Positions 1-7,683 of a stretch of DNA of 26,209 nt are shown one piece after another (within the stretch, counting starts at the first letter, position 1; the number at the start of each line of letters is the position of its first letter). The position numbers and the translations under genes were made by a program. The stretch comes from a virus: IMG/VR virus record IMGVR_UViG_3300022929_000167, positions 1-26,209 of that record; one strand, given 5' to 3'. The notes beneath the pieces are model-generated. The model saw nothing but the letters and a program-made list of their open reading frames with translations. It was not told where the DNA came from and did not search any database.

Positions 1-178
1 GAACAGGACCAAGAACAGTAATAGGACCACCTTCTGCAGATGTGCCATCATGTGTGTGACCACTCGTACCAAAGGCACTTTCAATTGCGTCAAATTCACC
101 ATCTAAGTCTGCAGCATTGATAATGTTACCATCAGCAATGTTATTAGATGTATCATTTCTAGTGTAACCTGTTCCCAT
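1..178 (-). CDS. Tail fibre protein, N-terminal part (runs off left edge)
   Basis: Only the first 59 codons are in the window, reading leftward from ATG at 178. The translation starts MGTGYTRNDTSNNIADG and contains the pattern NAADLDGEFDAIESAFGTSGHTHDGTSAEGGPI. This is the usual N-terminus of short-tailed phage tail fibres and tail-attached receptor-binding proteins in marine phages, where an 'LDGEFDAI...HxHDG' stretch precedes the fibre body. A GAAGG ribosome site overlaps the end of the upstream 660-residue gene, whose stop is at 185, so the two are probably translated together. The C-terminal receptor-binding part lies outside the window, so fibre specificity cannot be judged. The assignment is by pattern resemblance. 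Confidence 0.75.
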   Translation of the reverse strand, partial: MGTGYTRNDTSNNIADGNIINAADLDGEFDAIESAFGTSGHTHDGTSAEGGPITVLGPV

Positions 179-184
179 TTTGGT

Positions 185-2167
185 TTACCTTCTCGTGTTT
201 GTACCAAATTCTATTGTGATTGCATCAAGAGAAAATGGTGGGTCTGTACTATCTGATTCAAACTGTATGGACCCTGTAAATCCTGATCCAATTAATTGTG
301 TTTCAAAGAGAGTTAAAAGTTTAGTGCTATATACAGCAGATGATCCAAATGTTGCTGTACCATAAAATGCAACTTGTCCTGTGTTGTTATCAAAGTCTAT
401 TTCAGTTGGCTGTATACTATCTTTTTGGTCAAAGTCTAATTTAAGACTCATATCAAATGAAACACTACCCTGTGGGTCTGTGTACAAGTACGCTTTATAA
501 AACGTTTTGCGTACACGTGGATCGTTAATTGGCATAAACGGTGTAGCAAATGTAGTTTGTATATTAGCTCCATCAAAGCTATTGCCATCTTCCATTTGAT
601 ACAGATAACCATCATCGTTAGCAAATACTATTGTTTCTGTGTTTTGATAAAACCTACTATCTGCTACATATGCACGTATACCCCTTGTTTCTGCCCATGC
701 CATACCCTCTCCACCTTGACCTGAAAACTGTGTACCTAGTATACCTTGAGCGTTTTCTTGTGTAATATTGGTGTTATATCCTAACAACCTATATTGTGAT
801 TTACCACGAATAACTACACTTGCAAAAGATGTGTTGGTTAAAATAAAACTTGTTACTTCTTTCTGTATAGTCTTAGACACATTACCAAGTCCAAAGTCAC
901 CAATACGATCTGTACCACTAAGTAGTCTTAAACCATCTGGCCCTAAGAACATTATATCACCACCAACCTCTTGTATTGTGTCTGTGTCTACACATCCAAT
1001 GTCTAATGTTATTGGTTGTAGGTTAAAGTCTGCAAGGGTATTACCGACTAACTGCAGTATAGATGTTTCAGTAAATATAATTAGTTGTTGTCTAAATACT
1101 ATTAGTCCTGTTATCGTTCCTCCTAAAGAGATTGTACCAGAACCATTAGCTGCTGTAAAGTCGTTATCTGTGTATGGGGCAGTAAAAGTTAATATATTAC
1201 TTTTGCCAAAGAATAGTTGGTTTTTAAAGTTGACTACAAAACTTGCACCATTAACATCTGTAGGGGCATCATTGATTGCAGTAAACGTACTGTTATCGTA
1301 TAGTGCAGGAACATTAGTGCCATCTACTATGGCTATTTTTTCTGTTCCTGTATAGTTATACCGTGCAAATCTAGTTTTACCAGCACTTTCTCTTGATGTG
1401 CTTAAAAAAGTTATTGCGGCATCATCTGCTGGTGAACTGTCTAATGCTGGGTTAATTGCTAATGTAGCATCATCATCAGTGAGACTAGCATCTGCAGTTA
1501 CAGTATATACAAGATCAACACCAGCAATTTTAAATACATCACCTGCTTGTGGGGCTGCAGTTAAACCATCTACAATAAGACTTGATCCAGTTTGTGATGC
1601 ACCGTTTACAAGTACAGTACCATAATTAGGTACATTAATGTGTGTTATTGTACTAGAAGATACTTTAAAAAGATCATCGTTTTTAGCAACAACAACTCTA
1701 TCTAAGAATACACCACAACCAAGCATAAGATAATTACTTGTTGTTGTAGCAAATGTAACTGCTGCTGCATTTGCAGGAGAACTATCAAGAGCACCTGTAA
1801 GAGTTAGTGTAGCTCTATTGTTTGTAGCATCGTATGATACACCGCCAGATGCAATGGTATATGTACCTGTAACCCCATCTATTGTAAGTGTGTCACCTGC
1901 TTCTGGTGTCTGATGTATATTACCAATAATAAGGGTAGTGCCAGACTGACTAGCTCCATGTACTACAGGAGCACCATACGGTGGTATAATACTGCTGTTA
2001 TATTTTGTGTACCCTTCAATCCTACGATAGCCACCCTCAATAGACGGTTCAAAGTTTCTAAGTACACGAGCAGAACCTGCAGCATTAATACCCTGCTGCA
2101 ATGGACTCATATTGGTAATAAGCCCACCTCTAAATTCTATGGGAAATGTTTGGCGTGTAGTAGGCAT
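185..2167 (-). CDS. P22 gp10-like tail hub / packaged-DNA stabilisation protein
   Basis: A 660-residue protein follows the gp4-like adaptor and precedes the tail fibre, which is the position of the gp10-type hub that closes the neck of podoviruses. The N-terminus (FPIEFRGGLITNMSPLQQG...ARVLRNFEPSIEGGYRRIEGY) is typical of this group in marine phages. The rest is beta-rich with many 'F..QL.F..SN.L' strands. Residues about 66-141 and 184-257 are two copies of one domain: both begin VxGASQxG, contain xPxAGD and end ALDSSPAxxAAxTF. They probably form inserted beta-sandwich modules. ATG at 2167 lies 3 nt after the upstream stop, with only a weak AGGG ribosome site, so coupled translation is likely. 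The role is inferred from position and resemblance. Confidence 0.65.
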   Translation of the reverse strand: MPTTRQTFPIEFRGGLITNMSPLQQGINAAGSARVLRNFEPSIEGGYRRIEGYTKYNSSIIPPYGAPVVHGASQSGTTLIIGNIHQTPEAGDTLTIDGVTGTYTIASGGVSYDATNNRATLTLTGALDSSPANAAAVTFATTTSNYLMLGCGVFLDRVVVAKNDDLFKVSSSTITHINVPNYGTVLVNGASQTGSSLIVDGLTAAPQAGDVFKIAGVDLVYTVTADASLTDDDATLAINPALDSSPADDAAITFLSTSRESAGKTRFARYNYTGTEKIAIVDGTNVPALYDNSTFTAINDAPTDVNGASFVVNFKNQLFFGKSNILTFTAPYTDNDFTAANGSGTISLGGTITGLIVFRQQLIIFTETSILQLVGNTLADFNLQPITLDIGCVDTDTIQEVGGDIMFLGPDGLRLLSGTDRIGDFGLGNVSKTIQKEVTSFILTNTSFASVVIRGKSQYRLLGYNTNITQENAQGILGTQFSGQGGEGMAWAETRGIRAYVADSRFYQNTETIVFANDDGYLYQMEDGNSFDGANIQTTFATPFMPINDPRVRKTFYKAYLYTDPQGSVSFDMSLKLDFDQKDSIQPTEIDFDNNTGQVAFYGTATFGSSAVYSTKLLTLFETQLIGSGFTGSIQFESDSTDPPFSLDAITIEFGTNTRR

Positions 2168-2170
2168 ACA

Positions 2171-2893
2171 TTAAAATACCCTAAATGAACTTACAGATGT
2201 ACGGTTTTGTGGAATTATAGTTGATCGTGCATAGTCGTAACGGTTAATATACAAACTACGCATACTTTTTATTTCTTCTAAATACTTAGCTTGCATGACT
2301 TGTGCTTCTTGAGTTTCTCCACGAAACATGTAAGCATAGTGCATTGCACCATCTACAATAATATAACGAAACTGTTCAGGTATAGATGGCACGTCTGTAG
2401 CGTTGGATAAGTCTACGGGAAGCCTGTAATACTCATACACAACTTCATATGCTTTATCTGGTGTTTTAGTAAAGCCAAATTCTGAAGCAGGTGTTCTAAA
2501 AACATAATCTGGCAAACCACGTAATGATGTAGACGTATTGTACTCAGCATCTACATAACCTTCCAAATACTCTTCGTATGCCATAATTCTTAGTTTTTTG
2601 GTATCGTTGCCTAGTGTATCATTTCGTTTAATCCGAAAGCTATCAAAGTCTAGTGTCTTTGCATCTGCAGGAAATGCATAACGTGTAATACCTGCGGTTA
2701 ATGTTTCTGTTGCTTCTACATGATTAAAGGGCCACTCATATTCATGTTGATTAATATAGCGGATAGAAGAGTTAACTGCATCTTTAACCATTCCGTACTC
2801 ACCTTTAGCCGTAGCAAAGTTAGTAGATGTTAGCTCAACTTCATTAAGTCTTTTGTTTATATCGTTAACAAGACCGAGATAATCGTATGCCAT
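2171..2893 (-). CDS. Head-tail adaptor, P22 gp4-like
   Basis: A 240-residue, mostly helical protein. It begins MAYDYLGLVNDINKRLNEVEL, followed by a stretch with 'VKDAVNSSIRYINQ', 'EWPFNHVEATETL', 'GITRYAFPADAKTLDFDSFRI' and 'PEQFRYIIVDGAMHYAYMFRGETQEAQ'. This is the normal pattern for the adaptor that docks below the portal and carries the tail hub. Related proteins are found in many marine podoviruses. It has an AAGGAA ribosome site and starts 1 nt after the upstream gene ends. Its place between the fibre-tail adaptor-like protein and the tail hub supports the role. A tail tubular protein of the T7 gp11 type is the alternative. Confidence 0.7.
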   Translation of the reverse strand: MAYDYLGLVNDINKRLNEVELTSTNFATAKGEYGMVKDAVNSSIRYINQHEYEWPFNHVEATETLTAGITRYAFPADAKTLDFDSFRIKRNDTLGNDTKKLRIMAYEEYLEGYVDAEYNTSTSLRGLPDYVFRTPASEFGFTKTPDKAYEVVYEYYRLPVDLSNATDVPSIPEQFRYIIVDGAMHYAYMFRGETQEAQVMQAKYLEEIKSMRSLYINRYDYARSTIIPQNRTSVSSFRVF

Positions 2894-2894
2894 A

Positions 2895-3260
2895 TTAACG
2901 TTCCTTTACTTTTAATTTAACAGTCCGTTCTGCAATTCGGTTCGTTGCACCAAAGGTAATGCGGCATGTAAATGTATACTCTACATTATTTTGCCCACCA
3001 GCAAGATTTATAGTTGCAACAGTTCCTGTGTTTGTCTGAGATATGTTTTGCATACTATCTGTAGTTGCACTACCTGAAGCAGTTGTAAATGTTTCTCCTG
3101 CATCTATTTGTGTTTTTGTGTCGTACAATGTAGATTGAATAAACCAAGTTACAGCAGTAATTGTTGGGGGTGTAGCTGTACCATCGTCAAGAAACCGTGA
3201 CCAATCTACACTGTAATCTAGCTGTTCATCTGGGTCTTTATTGGGCCAACGAAAACTCAT
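2895..3260 (-). CDS. Phage fibre-tail adaptor-like protein
   Basis: A 121-residue, single-domain beta protein. It starts MSFRWPNKDPDEQLDYSVDWSRFL and ends YTFTCRITFGATNRIAERTVKLKVKER. The start (W..KDPDExLDYxxDW) and the end (L.GG..xxYxxTxRIT....R..ERxVxLxV) match my recollection of the small fibre-tail adaptor family in alphaproteobacterial phages and prophages. The middle resembles an Ig-like fold with a Ser/Thr-rich loop. It sits among tail genes, just upstream of the gp4-like adaptor. Confidence in a virion role is good, but the exact partner is inferred. Confidence 0.6.
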   Translation of the reverse strand: MSFRWPNKDPDEQLDYSVDWSRFLDDGTATPPTITAVTWFIQSTLYDTKTQIDAGETFTTASGSATTDSMQNISQTNTGTVATINLAGGQNNVEYTFTCRITFGATNRIAERTVKLKVKER

Positions 3261-3273
3261 CTTTAATCCTTAT

Positions 3274-3447
3274 CTACACTTTTACAGTTCTATCTGCAGT
3301 AGTTGTTTCTCTTTTAGGAACAACAACTCTGTTTTCTTTTTGAACTATTGCAGTTCTTTCTTTTGCAGTTGTTGTTGTTGCACCATCTACATAAACTAAA
3401 CGTTGCTCTGTTCTTACTCTTACTGTTCTATCAAACGCTGTAGACAT
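3274..3447 (-). CDS. Small RTV-repeat virion-associated protein
   Basis: A 57-residue protein. The start ATG overlaps the stop of the upstream 242-residue gene (TAATG), which supports a real coupled gene. It is built from degenerate repeats of a beta-strand-like unit: DRTVRVRTEQRLVYV, KERTAIVQKENRVVV and TTTADRTVKV. The alternating Arg/Val pattern suggests a small beta-sheet protein. I recall similar short 'RTVxVxxExRxVxV' proteins beside tail genes in marine phages, but no function is known to me. The end of the neighbouring fibre-tail adaptor-like protein (ERTVKLKVKER) has the same flavour, so the two may share an origin. Confidence 0.65.
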   Translation of the reverse strand: MSTAFDRTVRVRTEQRLVYVDGATTTTAKERTAIVQKENRVVVPKRETTTADRTVKV

Positions 3448-4175
3448 TACGCTGCCCTTGGTAATATGACTGTACGTCTACGGCTATAGTTTTCAGCAAA
3501 TGCATTAAAGTCAGGGTTAACGGCTGTTACATTAGCATCACTAAATCCTATAGTTCCTGTGGCTGGTACAGAAGCTAAACGTTCTGATACTTTAACTTGT
3601 GCTACTGCTTGTACTGTACCTGTTGCCGATACACTATCAAGTCGTTCTGTAGTCTGTTCTTCTAACTCGTTTACTTGACCAGTAGCAGATACTGAAAAAA
3701 GTGTTATCTGTGAATCTGCATGTGGTATAATTGCAGCTACTGTACCAGTAACACTTACACTTGCAAGTCTTTCACTAACTTTAACTTGAGATAATGCCTG
3801 TATTGCACCTGTAGCACTAACACCATCTGTAATACGCTCACTGATGTCAATTTCAAAACCACCAGCAGATACAGGTTCTATTGTTCCTGTAGCAGATACA
3901 TTTGCAAGTGTAAATTTGTTATTGATGTGAAGTGTATTAATTGTGCCTGTGGCACTAACACTATCTAATCTTTCACTGACCTTAACTTGAGCAAGTGCCT
4001 GTACTGTACCTGTTGCACTTACACTGTCTAGTCTTTCAGTAGTTTGATCTTCTACTGTACCTATAGCACCTGTAGCAGCAACACCAGTAAGGGTAGTTGA
4101 TATGTCTTCAACACCGTAACTAGATGTACCATAAGCACCTGTGCCGTAACGTGCTGAAGCTGCTACTATAGCCAT
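3447..4175 (-). CDS. Repetitive tail or fibre-associated structural protein
   Basis: A 242-residue protein that is mostly nine imperfect tandem repeats of about 20-27 residues. Each repeat has a V(S/A)ATGxI/V core, usually followed by xxLxQVKVSERLxS. A block of about 40 residues (xEDQTTERLDSVSATGTVQ... and its partner LEEQTTERLDSVSATGTVQ...) is present twice, so the repeat number has changed by duplication. There are no catalytic motifs, signal peptide or membrane segment. The N-terminus (MAIVAASARYGTGAYGTSSYG) and the C-terminal tail (NPDFNAFAENYSRRRTVILPRAA) are unique. The position between capsid and tail genes implies a virion component such as a decoration, spike or fibre stalk. This is an inference. 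Confidence 0.6.
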   Translation of the reverse strand: MAIVAASARYGTGAYGTSSYGVEDISTTLTGVAATGAIGTVEDQTTERLDSVSATGTVQALAQVKVSERLDSVSATGTINTLHINNKFTLANVSATGTIEPVSAGGFEIDISERITDGVSATGAIQALSQVKVSERLASVSVTGTVAAIIPHADSQITLFSVSATGQVNELEEQTTERLDSVSATGTVQAVAQVKVSERLASVPATGTIGFSDANVTAVNPDFNAFAENYSRRRTVILPRAA

Positions 4176-4185
4176 AGCTTACCTC

Positions 4186-4674
4186 TTAGGCAATACGAAT
4201 TACTGCGTTTGAACTATCAGGAGAACTACCGCCTGTTGGTGGAAACTCAATTGTTAAATCACCTGCTGTAGCACTTACTGTACCACCAAAACTAATTACT
4301 GCGATTGCACGATTAGATGCTGATGAATTGTAAATAAGACAACCATCTGCTGATGTTGTTACGTTATTAAAAACAGCATCCGTAAAATCTACAATAGCTG
4401 TTGATCCTGATAAAGAAATACTAGCACCAGCTAGTGTGCCATCTGATCCACCACCTGCAGTATAGTTAGTACCTGTTGCTTCATCATTTGTACCTTGGGT
4501 TAATGATGTACCATTACCTCCACTACTACCATCATACGTAGTTGTAGCAGCCCCATAATCTTCTGTAGGAGAAGCCTTAATAAGTGCAAGTTTTATTACA
4601 TGCGTATCCAAATCATGGATACCGCCAAGTAATTCTGTTTTAAAACTATTACACATTGCTGTTGTAACGCCCAT
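4186..4674 (-). CDS. Virion structural protein (conserved phage family, role unknown)
   Basis: A 162-residue protein beginning MGVTTAMCNSFKTELLGGIHDL, followed by 'HVIKLALIKAS' and 'ATTTYDGSSGGNG'. The C-terminal half alternates short beta strands (VIKLALI, AIVDFTDAVF, AIAVISFGGTV, DLTIEFPP) with Gly/Ser/Thr loops. The 'CNSFKxELLxGxH' start followed by 'KxALxxxxA' occurs in a widespread family of phage structural proteins. It is read from the stretch just after a hairpin that follows the decoration-like gene. I cannot say whether it is a head or tail part. Confidence 0.6.
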   Translation of the reverse strand: MGVTTAMCNSFKTELLGGIHDLDTHVIKLALIKASPTEDYGAATTTYDGSSGGNGTSLTQGTNDEATGTNYTAGGGSDGTLAGASISLSGSTAIVDFTDAVFNNVTTSADGCLIYNSSASNRAIAVISFGGTVSATAGDLTIEFPPTGGSSPDSSNAVIRIA

Positions 4675-4699
4675 GTTTGAAATCCTCTAGTTAAGTTTA

Positions 4700-4723
4700 A
4701 GAGGCCACCCTAAAGCAGCCTCT
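4700..4723 (-). terminator. Possible terminator hairpin after the capsid and decoration genes
   Basis: Reading leftward, AGAGGC and GCCTCT (6 bp) enclose a 12-nt loop and are followed by TTAAACTT. The hairpin sits in the 60-nt gap after the decoration-like gene, where podoviruses often put a partial terminator to favour capsid transcripts. The stem is short and the T-run poor, so this is tentative. Confidence 0.35.
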
Positions 4724-4734
4724 CAAGTATTTAT

Positions 4735-5211
4735 CTAAGCGTTGTCACGAGCTACTTCATTAGCAGCCATGTCACCTTGATCGCTGATGTCCATCATTAC
4801 AGCGTAAGCACGTAGCTTACCTGCCGAAAATGACGCACCACTACCTGCTAATACAAAGTCAATTGTGTCAGCAGAAGTAGATGGAGCAAGTCCATCAATT
4901 GCAACCTGTGGCGCATAGTCACCGTCAGACGCACCGTCAATGTCAAGTGCTGCAGCAAACTCGTCAACATCACCACCAGTGAAGCCAAGAGCAGCAGTAG
5001 CATCTGTACCAGTATTCATGGTTGCAGATTCTGTAACTTGAAATCCTGCTGCCATAATTAAAGTGTTAGCAGGAACAGTAATTGCTTGGATAGTATCTCC
5101 AGGTGCAATACTGTTTGTTGTCAAGTCAATAGTAACATCGACATAGTATGGATTACGCCCACGCTGGGAATTGCCAGAAGCAGGATGTAGTAAAGCAGTA
5201 ATATTAGCCAT
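4735..5211 (-). CDS. Head decoration-like or capsid-associated protein
   Basis: A 158-residue, beta-rich, acidic protein directly after the major capsid gene (13-nt gap, GGGGGG ribosome site). It contains YYVDVTIDLTTNSIAPGDTI, VPANTLIMAAGFQVTESATM, 'ATAALGFTGGDVDEFAAALDIDG' and 'LRAYAVMMDIS'. A protein of this type and size beside the capsid gene is common in marine phages and is usually a minor head or decoration protein. The strand pattern resembles head-fibre or jelly-roll trimer proteins. No enzymatic motif is present. The role is inferred from place and composition. Confidence 0.55.
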   Translation of the reverse strand: MANITALLHPASGNSQRGRNPYYVDVTIDLTTNSIAPGDTIQAITVPANTLIMAAGFQVTESATMNTGTDATAALGFTGGDVDEFAAALDIDGASDGDYAPQVAIDGLAPSTSADTIDFVLAGSGASFSAGKLRAYAVMMDISDQGDMAANEVARDNA

Positions 5212-5224
5212 TGTCTATACCCCC

Positions 5225-6289
5225 CTATCGCAAGTTGTAAAGCGCATTAACCAACGCCTCTGGGCGTAGGATTTTGCGACCATATAGATGCATACCACGA
5301 ACAATGTCAGCAAAGCTGTCAGGGTCACGATATGTTTCTGTCTTATTGATCTGCTCTGCAGTTGCAACGGCTGAACTATGACCACCTACGATAACACCGT
5401 AGTTAGTTGCGTTTGACGCTGCGTTTGTTGCAGGACCAGAACCAAAAGTTGGTAGGTTGTTAGACACGTGTACTTGGAAACCGTGTAGGTTGTTTACAAC
5501 AAGACCATTACGGATACCGCCAGATTCACCGTAATCCGCATTTTGAAGACGTGAATCTTCATCACGAAGGATTTCCATAAATACTGGATCAACAACGAGC
5601 CAACGTCCTTGAGTGTCAACATTTTGCTGGTCTAGCTTACGAGCCATACGAGCAATAAGTTGTAGTGGGTTTGCTTCACCTGCAGTTGAAGGTGTAGCTG
5701 TTGCACCGCCAGTACGTGGCAAAAGTGCAATTGACTGACCGCCTGTACCTGCATTAAAGTCAGAACCATCTAACTTCATGCTGTCAAGCAATTCGTCTGT
5801 ACCTGCAGTTGATACAGCAACAGAACCATTAACAGTTGTGTTAGTGGTATCAGCATTACTATGTAGTGCAGATTGTTTAAAACCAGATAAGTAACCAAGT
5901 ACATCTTGGTCAAACTGGTCAGATAGACGATACGCAGCACGGTCACTTGCAAGACTTTGGAAATTGACGTGGGAGTGAGCTTCCTCAATATCATCGACTT
6001 TGAAGGCAAAATAGTTGGCCTTATCAATTGTCAATGAAAAATCTTCGTCATCCAAATCTTGTGGAGTGATTGTTGTACCACGACCATACGCTTTCACAGT
6101 AATCTCAGGTTCTTTGATGATTTTTACTGAGTCACCCATTTGGGCAATCTCACCAAAATAATCCGAGTTTGTGATCGCTTCAACAACAGATGCCTTGCGG
6201 AATGCAAGTTGCACCTGTTTGGAATAGATTACTGGTGAAAAGTTACCGTTAGGTAAGTTACCGTAACCTGCTGCTGTTGAAAATGCCAT
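5225..6289 (-). CDS. Major capsid protein
   Basis: Main shell protein, 354 residues when started at ATG 6289 (MAFSTAAGYGNLPNGNFSPVI). That ATG has an AAGGAG ribosome site 8 nt upstream. A longer reading from 6370 adds 27 residues without a ribosome site and is rejected. The pattern is that of P22-like marine coat proteins: 'SPVIYSKQVQLAFRKASVVEAITNSDYFGEI' near the N-terminus, 'GDSVKIIKEPEITVKAY', 'DFSLTIDKANYFAFKVDDIEEAHS' and a C-terminal 'LVNALYNLR'. The fold is presumably HK97-type. It follows the scaffold gene and has its own promoter candidate and long leader, as expected for the most abundant virion protein. Confidence 0.88.
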   Translation of the reverse strand: MAFSTAAGYGNLPNGNFSPVIYSKQVQLAFRKASVVEAITNSDYFGEIAQMGDSVKIIKEPEITVKAYGRGTTITPQDLDDEDFSLTIDKANYFAFKVDDIEEAHSHVNFQSLASDRAAYRLSDQFDQDVLGYLSGFKQSALHSNADTTNTTVNGSVAVSTAGTDELLDSMKLDGSDFNAGTGGQSIALLPRTGGATATPSTAGEANPLQLIARMARKLDQQNVDTQGRWLVVDPVFMEILRDEDSRLQNADYGESGGIRNGLVVNNLHGFQVHVSNNLPTFGSGPATNAASNATNYGVIVGGHSSAVATAEQINKTETYRDPDSFADIVRGMHLYGRKILRPEALVNALYNLR

Positions 6290-6457
6290 TATAATTCTCC
6301 TTATAGCATTGAGCACGACAGATGCAAAACTAACTATACTTATACGAAGGCTAACTCTACTAGGGTGCATTTTATGTAATATTGGCCTATACTACACTTA
6401 ATGGGCCATGAGACATTAGGTTGTCCGAAAGGATATGTTGTTTGCTAATATTGTAAA

Positions 6458-6491
6458 GTGGCACAGGTATTCCATATAGGGGCTGTACCAC
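6458..6491 (-). other. Hairpin in the capsid mRNA leader
   Basis: In the leftward transcript, GTGGTACAG pairs with CTGTGCCAC. This is a 9-bp stem with one U-G wobble around a 16-nt loop. It lies about 10 nt after the predicted start of the capsid transcript. It could protect the mRNA 5' end or act as an attenuator, although the T-run after it (TTTACAATATT) is imperfect. Confidence 0.45.
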
Positions 6492-6508
6492 TTACGATTA
6501 TACATATA

Positions 6509-6536
6509 GTTATACTTATAAAAATCTATATGTCAA
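6509..6536 (-). promoter_or_regulatory. Sigma70-like promoter for the capsid transcript
   Basis: In leftward reading there is a perfect -35 box TTGACA (6536-6531), a 16-bp spacer and a -10 box TATAAC (6514-6509). It lies 5 bp after the scaffold stop and about 220 nt before the capsid ATG. The 250-nt gap is the largest inside the structural block, which fits a dedicated promoter for high capsid output. No experimental support is available. Confidence 0.55.
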
Positions 6537-6540
6537 TAGC

Positions 6541-7392
6541 TTATCTAGCATTACCAGATAAATCATATACAAAATTGCCTGTACGAATAGCTTCCATGAT
6601 TTCGTCAGAACGTTTTTCGTATTCTTGTGCAGACATTCTATTGACTTCTGATTCTAGGATTGCACCTGAACCATCGCTTGTGTCTGGTCTACTACGTGAG
6701 TTACGTGAGTTTACAGAACGTGCAGCGTCTTTGTCTGTATTACGTTTCTTCTTAGAACTAATGTTCTTGTCAGATTTGTATAAATCAATAGCACGTGCAG
6801 CAGCACGAGCATCGTTATCATTTTCGTATAGTGCGTCTTGTACCCACTTAGGCTGTTCATTTGCCCATTCATGGAAGTCATCACTATCACGAATGTCATC
6901 AAAGTCAGGATGCAGCTTCATTAACTCTGCTTCTGCTTTTTCTCGTGCTGCAGTTTCACGCATTTCGTCTACTGCTTTTACACGTTCTTCTAACTCTGAT
7001 GCCTGTTCTTTTGCTTTCTTGATTGCAATTGTTTCTACAATCCCTGCTACATCTGGATACTTTTTCATCCAAGCATCTAAGTGCTCTTCAGATGTAGGTA
7101 GTTTCATTTCTTTTTTAGTGGCTTCTGTTAGTTGTTTTTGGATGCTATCAAACTTATCAGACCACTCTTTTTCTTTTTGCTGCATGTGTCTTCGTAGATC
7201 ACCGTAGCGTTTCTTAAAAGATTTTTCTTCTGCGTTTGCAGGTTCTGCTTCTTGTTCAGGAGCTTCACCCTTTTGTTCAGCCATTAACTGTTCTAGTTCT
7301 TCTTCTTCTTTTTTCAGTCGATCTTCGTTTGTGTATTTCTTATTAATAAAAGCAGATTTAGTTTCTACTTTTTCTACCATTGCGTCTTGCAT
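6541..7392 (-). CDS. Scaffolding protein
   Basis: A 283-residue, highly charged, helical protein immediately upstream of the capsid gene. Residues about 22-60 are Glu/Lys-rich (KKEEEELEQLMAEQKGEAPEQE). A central coiled-coil-like region holds 'LRRHMQQKEKEWSDKFDSIQKQL' and 'AREKAEAELMKLHPDFDDIRDSDDFHEWANEQPKWVQDALYEN'. The basic, Ser/Arg-rich segment after residue 205 and the final helix (SAQEYEKRSDEIMEAIRTGNF) fit a capsid-binding tail. Such proteins fill the procapsid and guide coat assembly. Ribosome site AAGGAAAAT precedes ATG 7392. The family pattern (xLHPDFxxIxxxxxFxxWxxxQPxxVxxAxYxN) is common in marine phages. Confidence 0.82.
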   Translation of the reverse strand: MQDAMVEKVETKSAFINKKYTNEDRLKKEEEELEQLMAEQKGEAPEQEAEPANAEEKSFKKRYGDLRRHMQQKEKEWSDKFDSIQKQLTEATKKEMKLPTSEEHLDAWMKKYPDVAGIVETIAIKKAKEQASELEERVKAVDEMRETAAREKAEAELMKLHPDFDDIRDSDDFHEWANEQPKWVQDALYENDNDARAAARAIDLYKSDKNISSKKKRNTDKDAARSVNSRNSRSRPDTSDGSGAILESEVNRMSAQEYEKRSDEIMEAIRTGNFVYDLSGNAR

Positions 7393-7464
7393 TTTTATTT
7401 TCCTTAACTGGGGCCACCGTAGCCATGTTGGATGGGGGATGAGTAGCCAGCGTATCTAGCTAGT

Positions 7465-7683
7465 TTATCGTGTAGCTAGTCCACGTCTTTTTGGCGCAGC
7501 AGTAGGTGTTCTTTTTCTACCCATATCTGCAAGTGCCAATTCGTTTCCTAGCACTTTACTAAGAACCAAACCTTGTTGAGTACCACGCATGGCACGTAAC
7601 ATATCTTTTTCATCTTCTGAAAGTTTGTTATAACGCATACCTACTTGTGATAGGTATTCTCCGTATGTATTCTGTCTATCCAT
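7465..7683 (-). CDS. Conserved small protein, unknown role
   Basis: A 72-residue protein whose ATG overlaps the stop of the 1216-residue gene (TAATG), so it is probably translationally coupled. It has a helical N-terminal half (TYGEYLSQVGMRYNKLSEDEKDMLRAMRGTQQG) and a basic tail (RKRTPTAAPKRRGLATR). No motif of known function is visible. Its constant place between a large internal protein and the scaffold suggests a head-assembly role. This is inference only. Confidence 0.6.
   Translation of the reverse strand: MDRQNTYGEYLSQVGMRYNKLSEDEKDMLRAMRGTQQGLVLSKVLGNELALADMGRKRTPTAAPKRRGLATR

Noticed and set aside
768-1355. 195-residue plus-strand reading
   Set aside because: Antisense to the gp10-like gene, with no ribosome site and Ser/Ile/Val-rich shadow composition.
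6290-6370. Capsid gene start at 6370 (27 extra residues)
   Set aside because: No ribosome site there, whereas ATG 6289 has AAGGAG and the usual MAFSTAAGYG-type capsid start.
6458-7207. 249-residue plus-strand reading opposite the scaffold gene
   Set aside because: Antisense to a clear scaffold gene; Ser/Arg-rich shadow of a Glu/Lys-rich coding frame, starting in the capsid leader.
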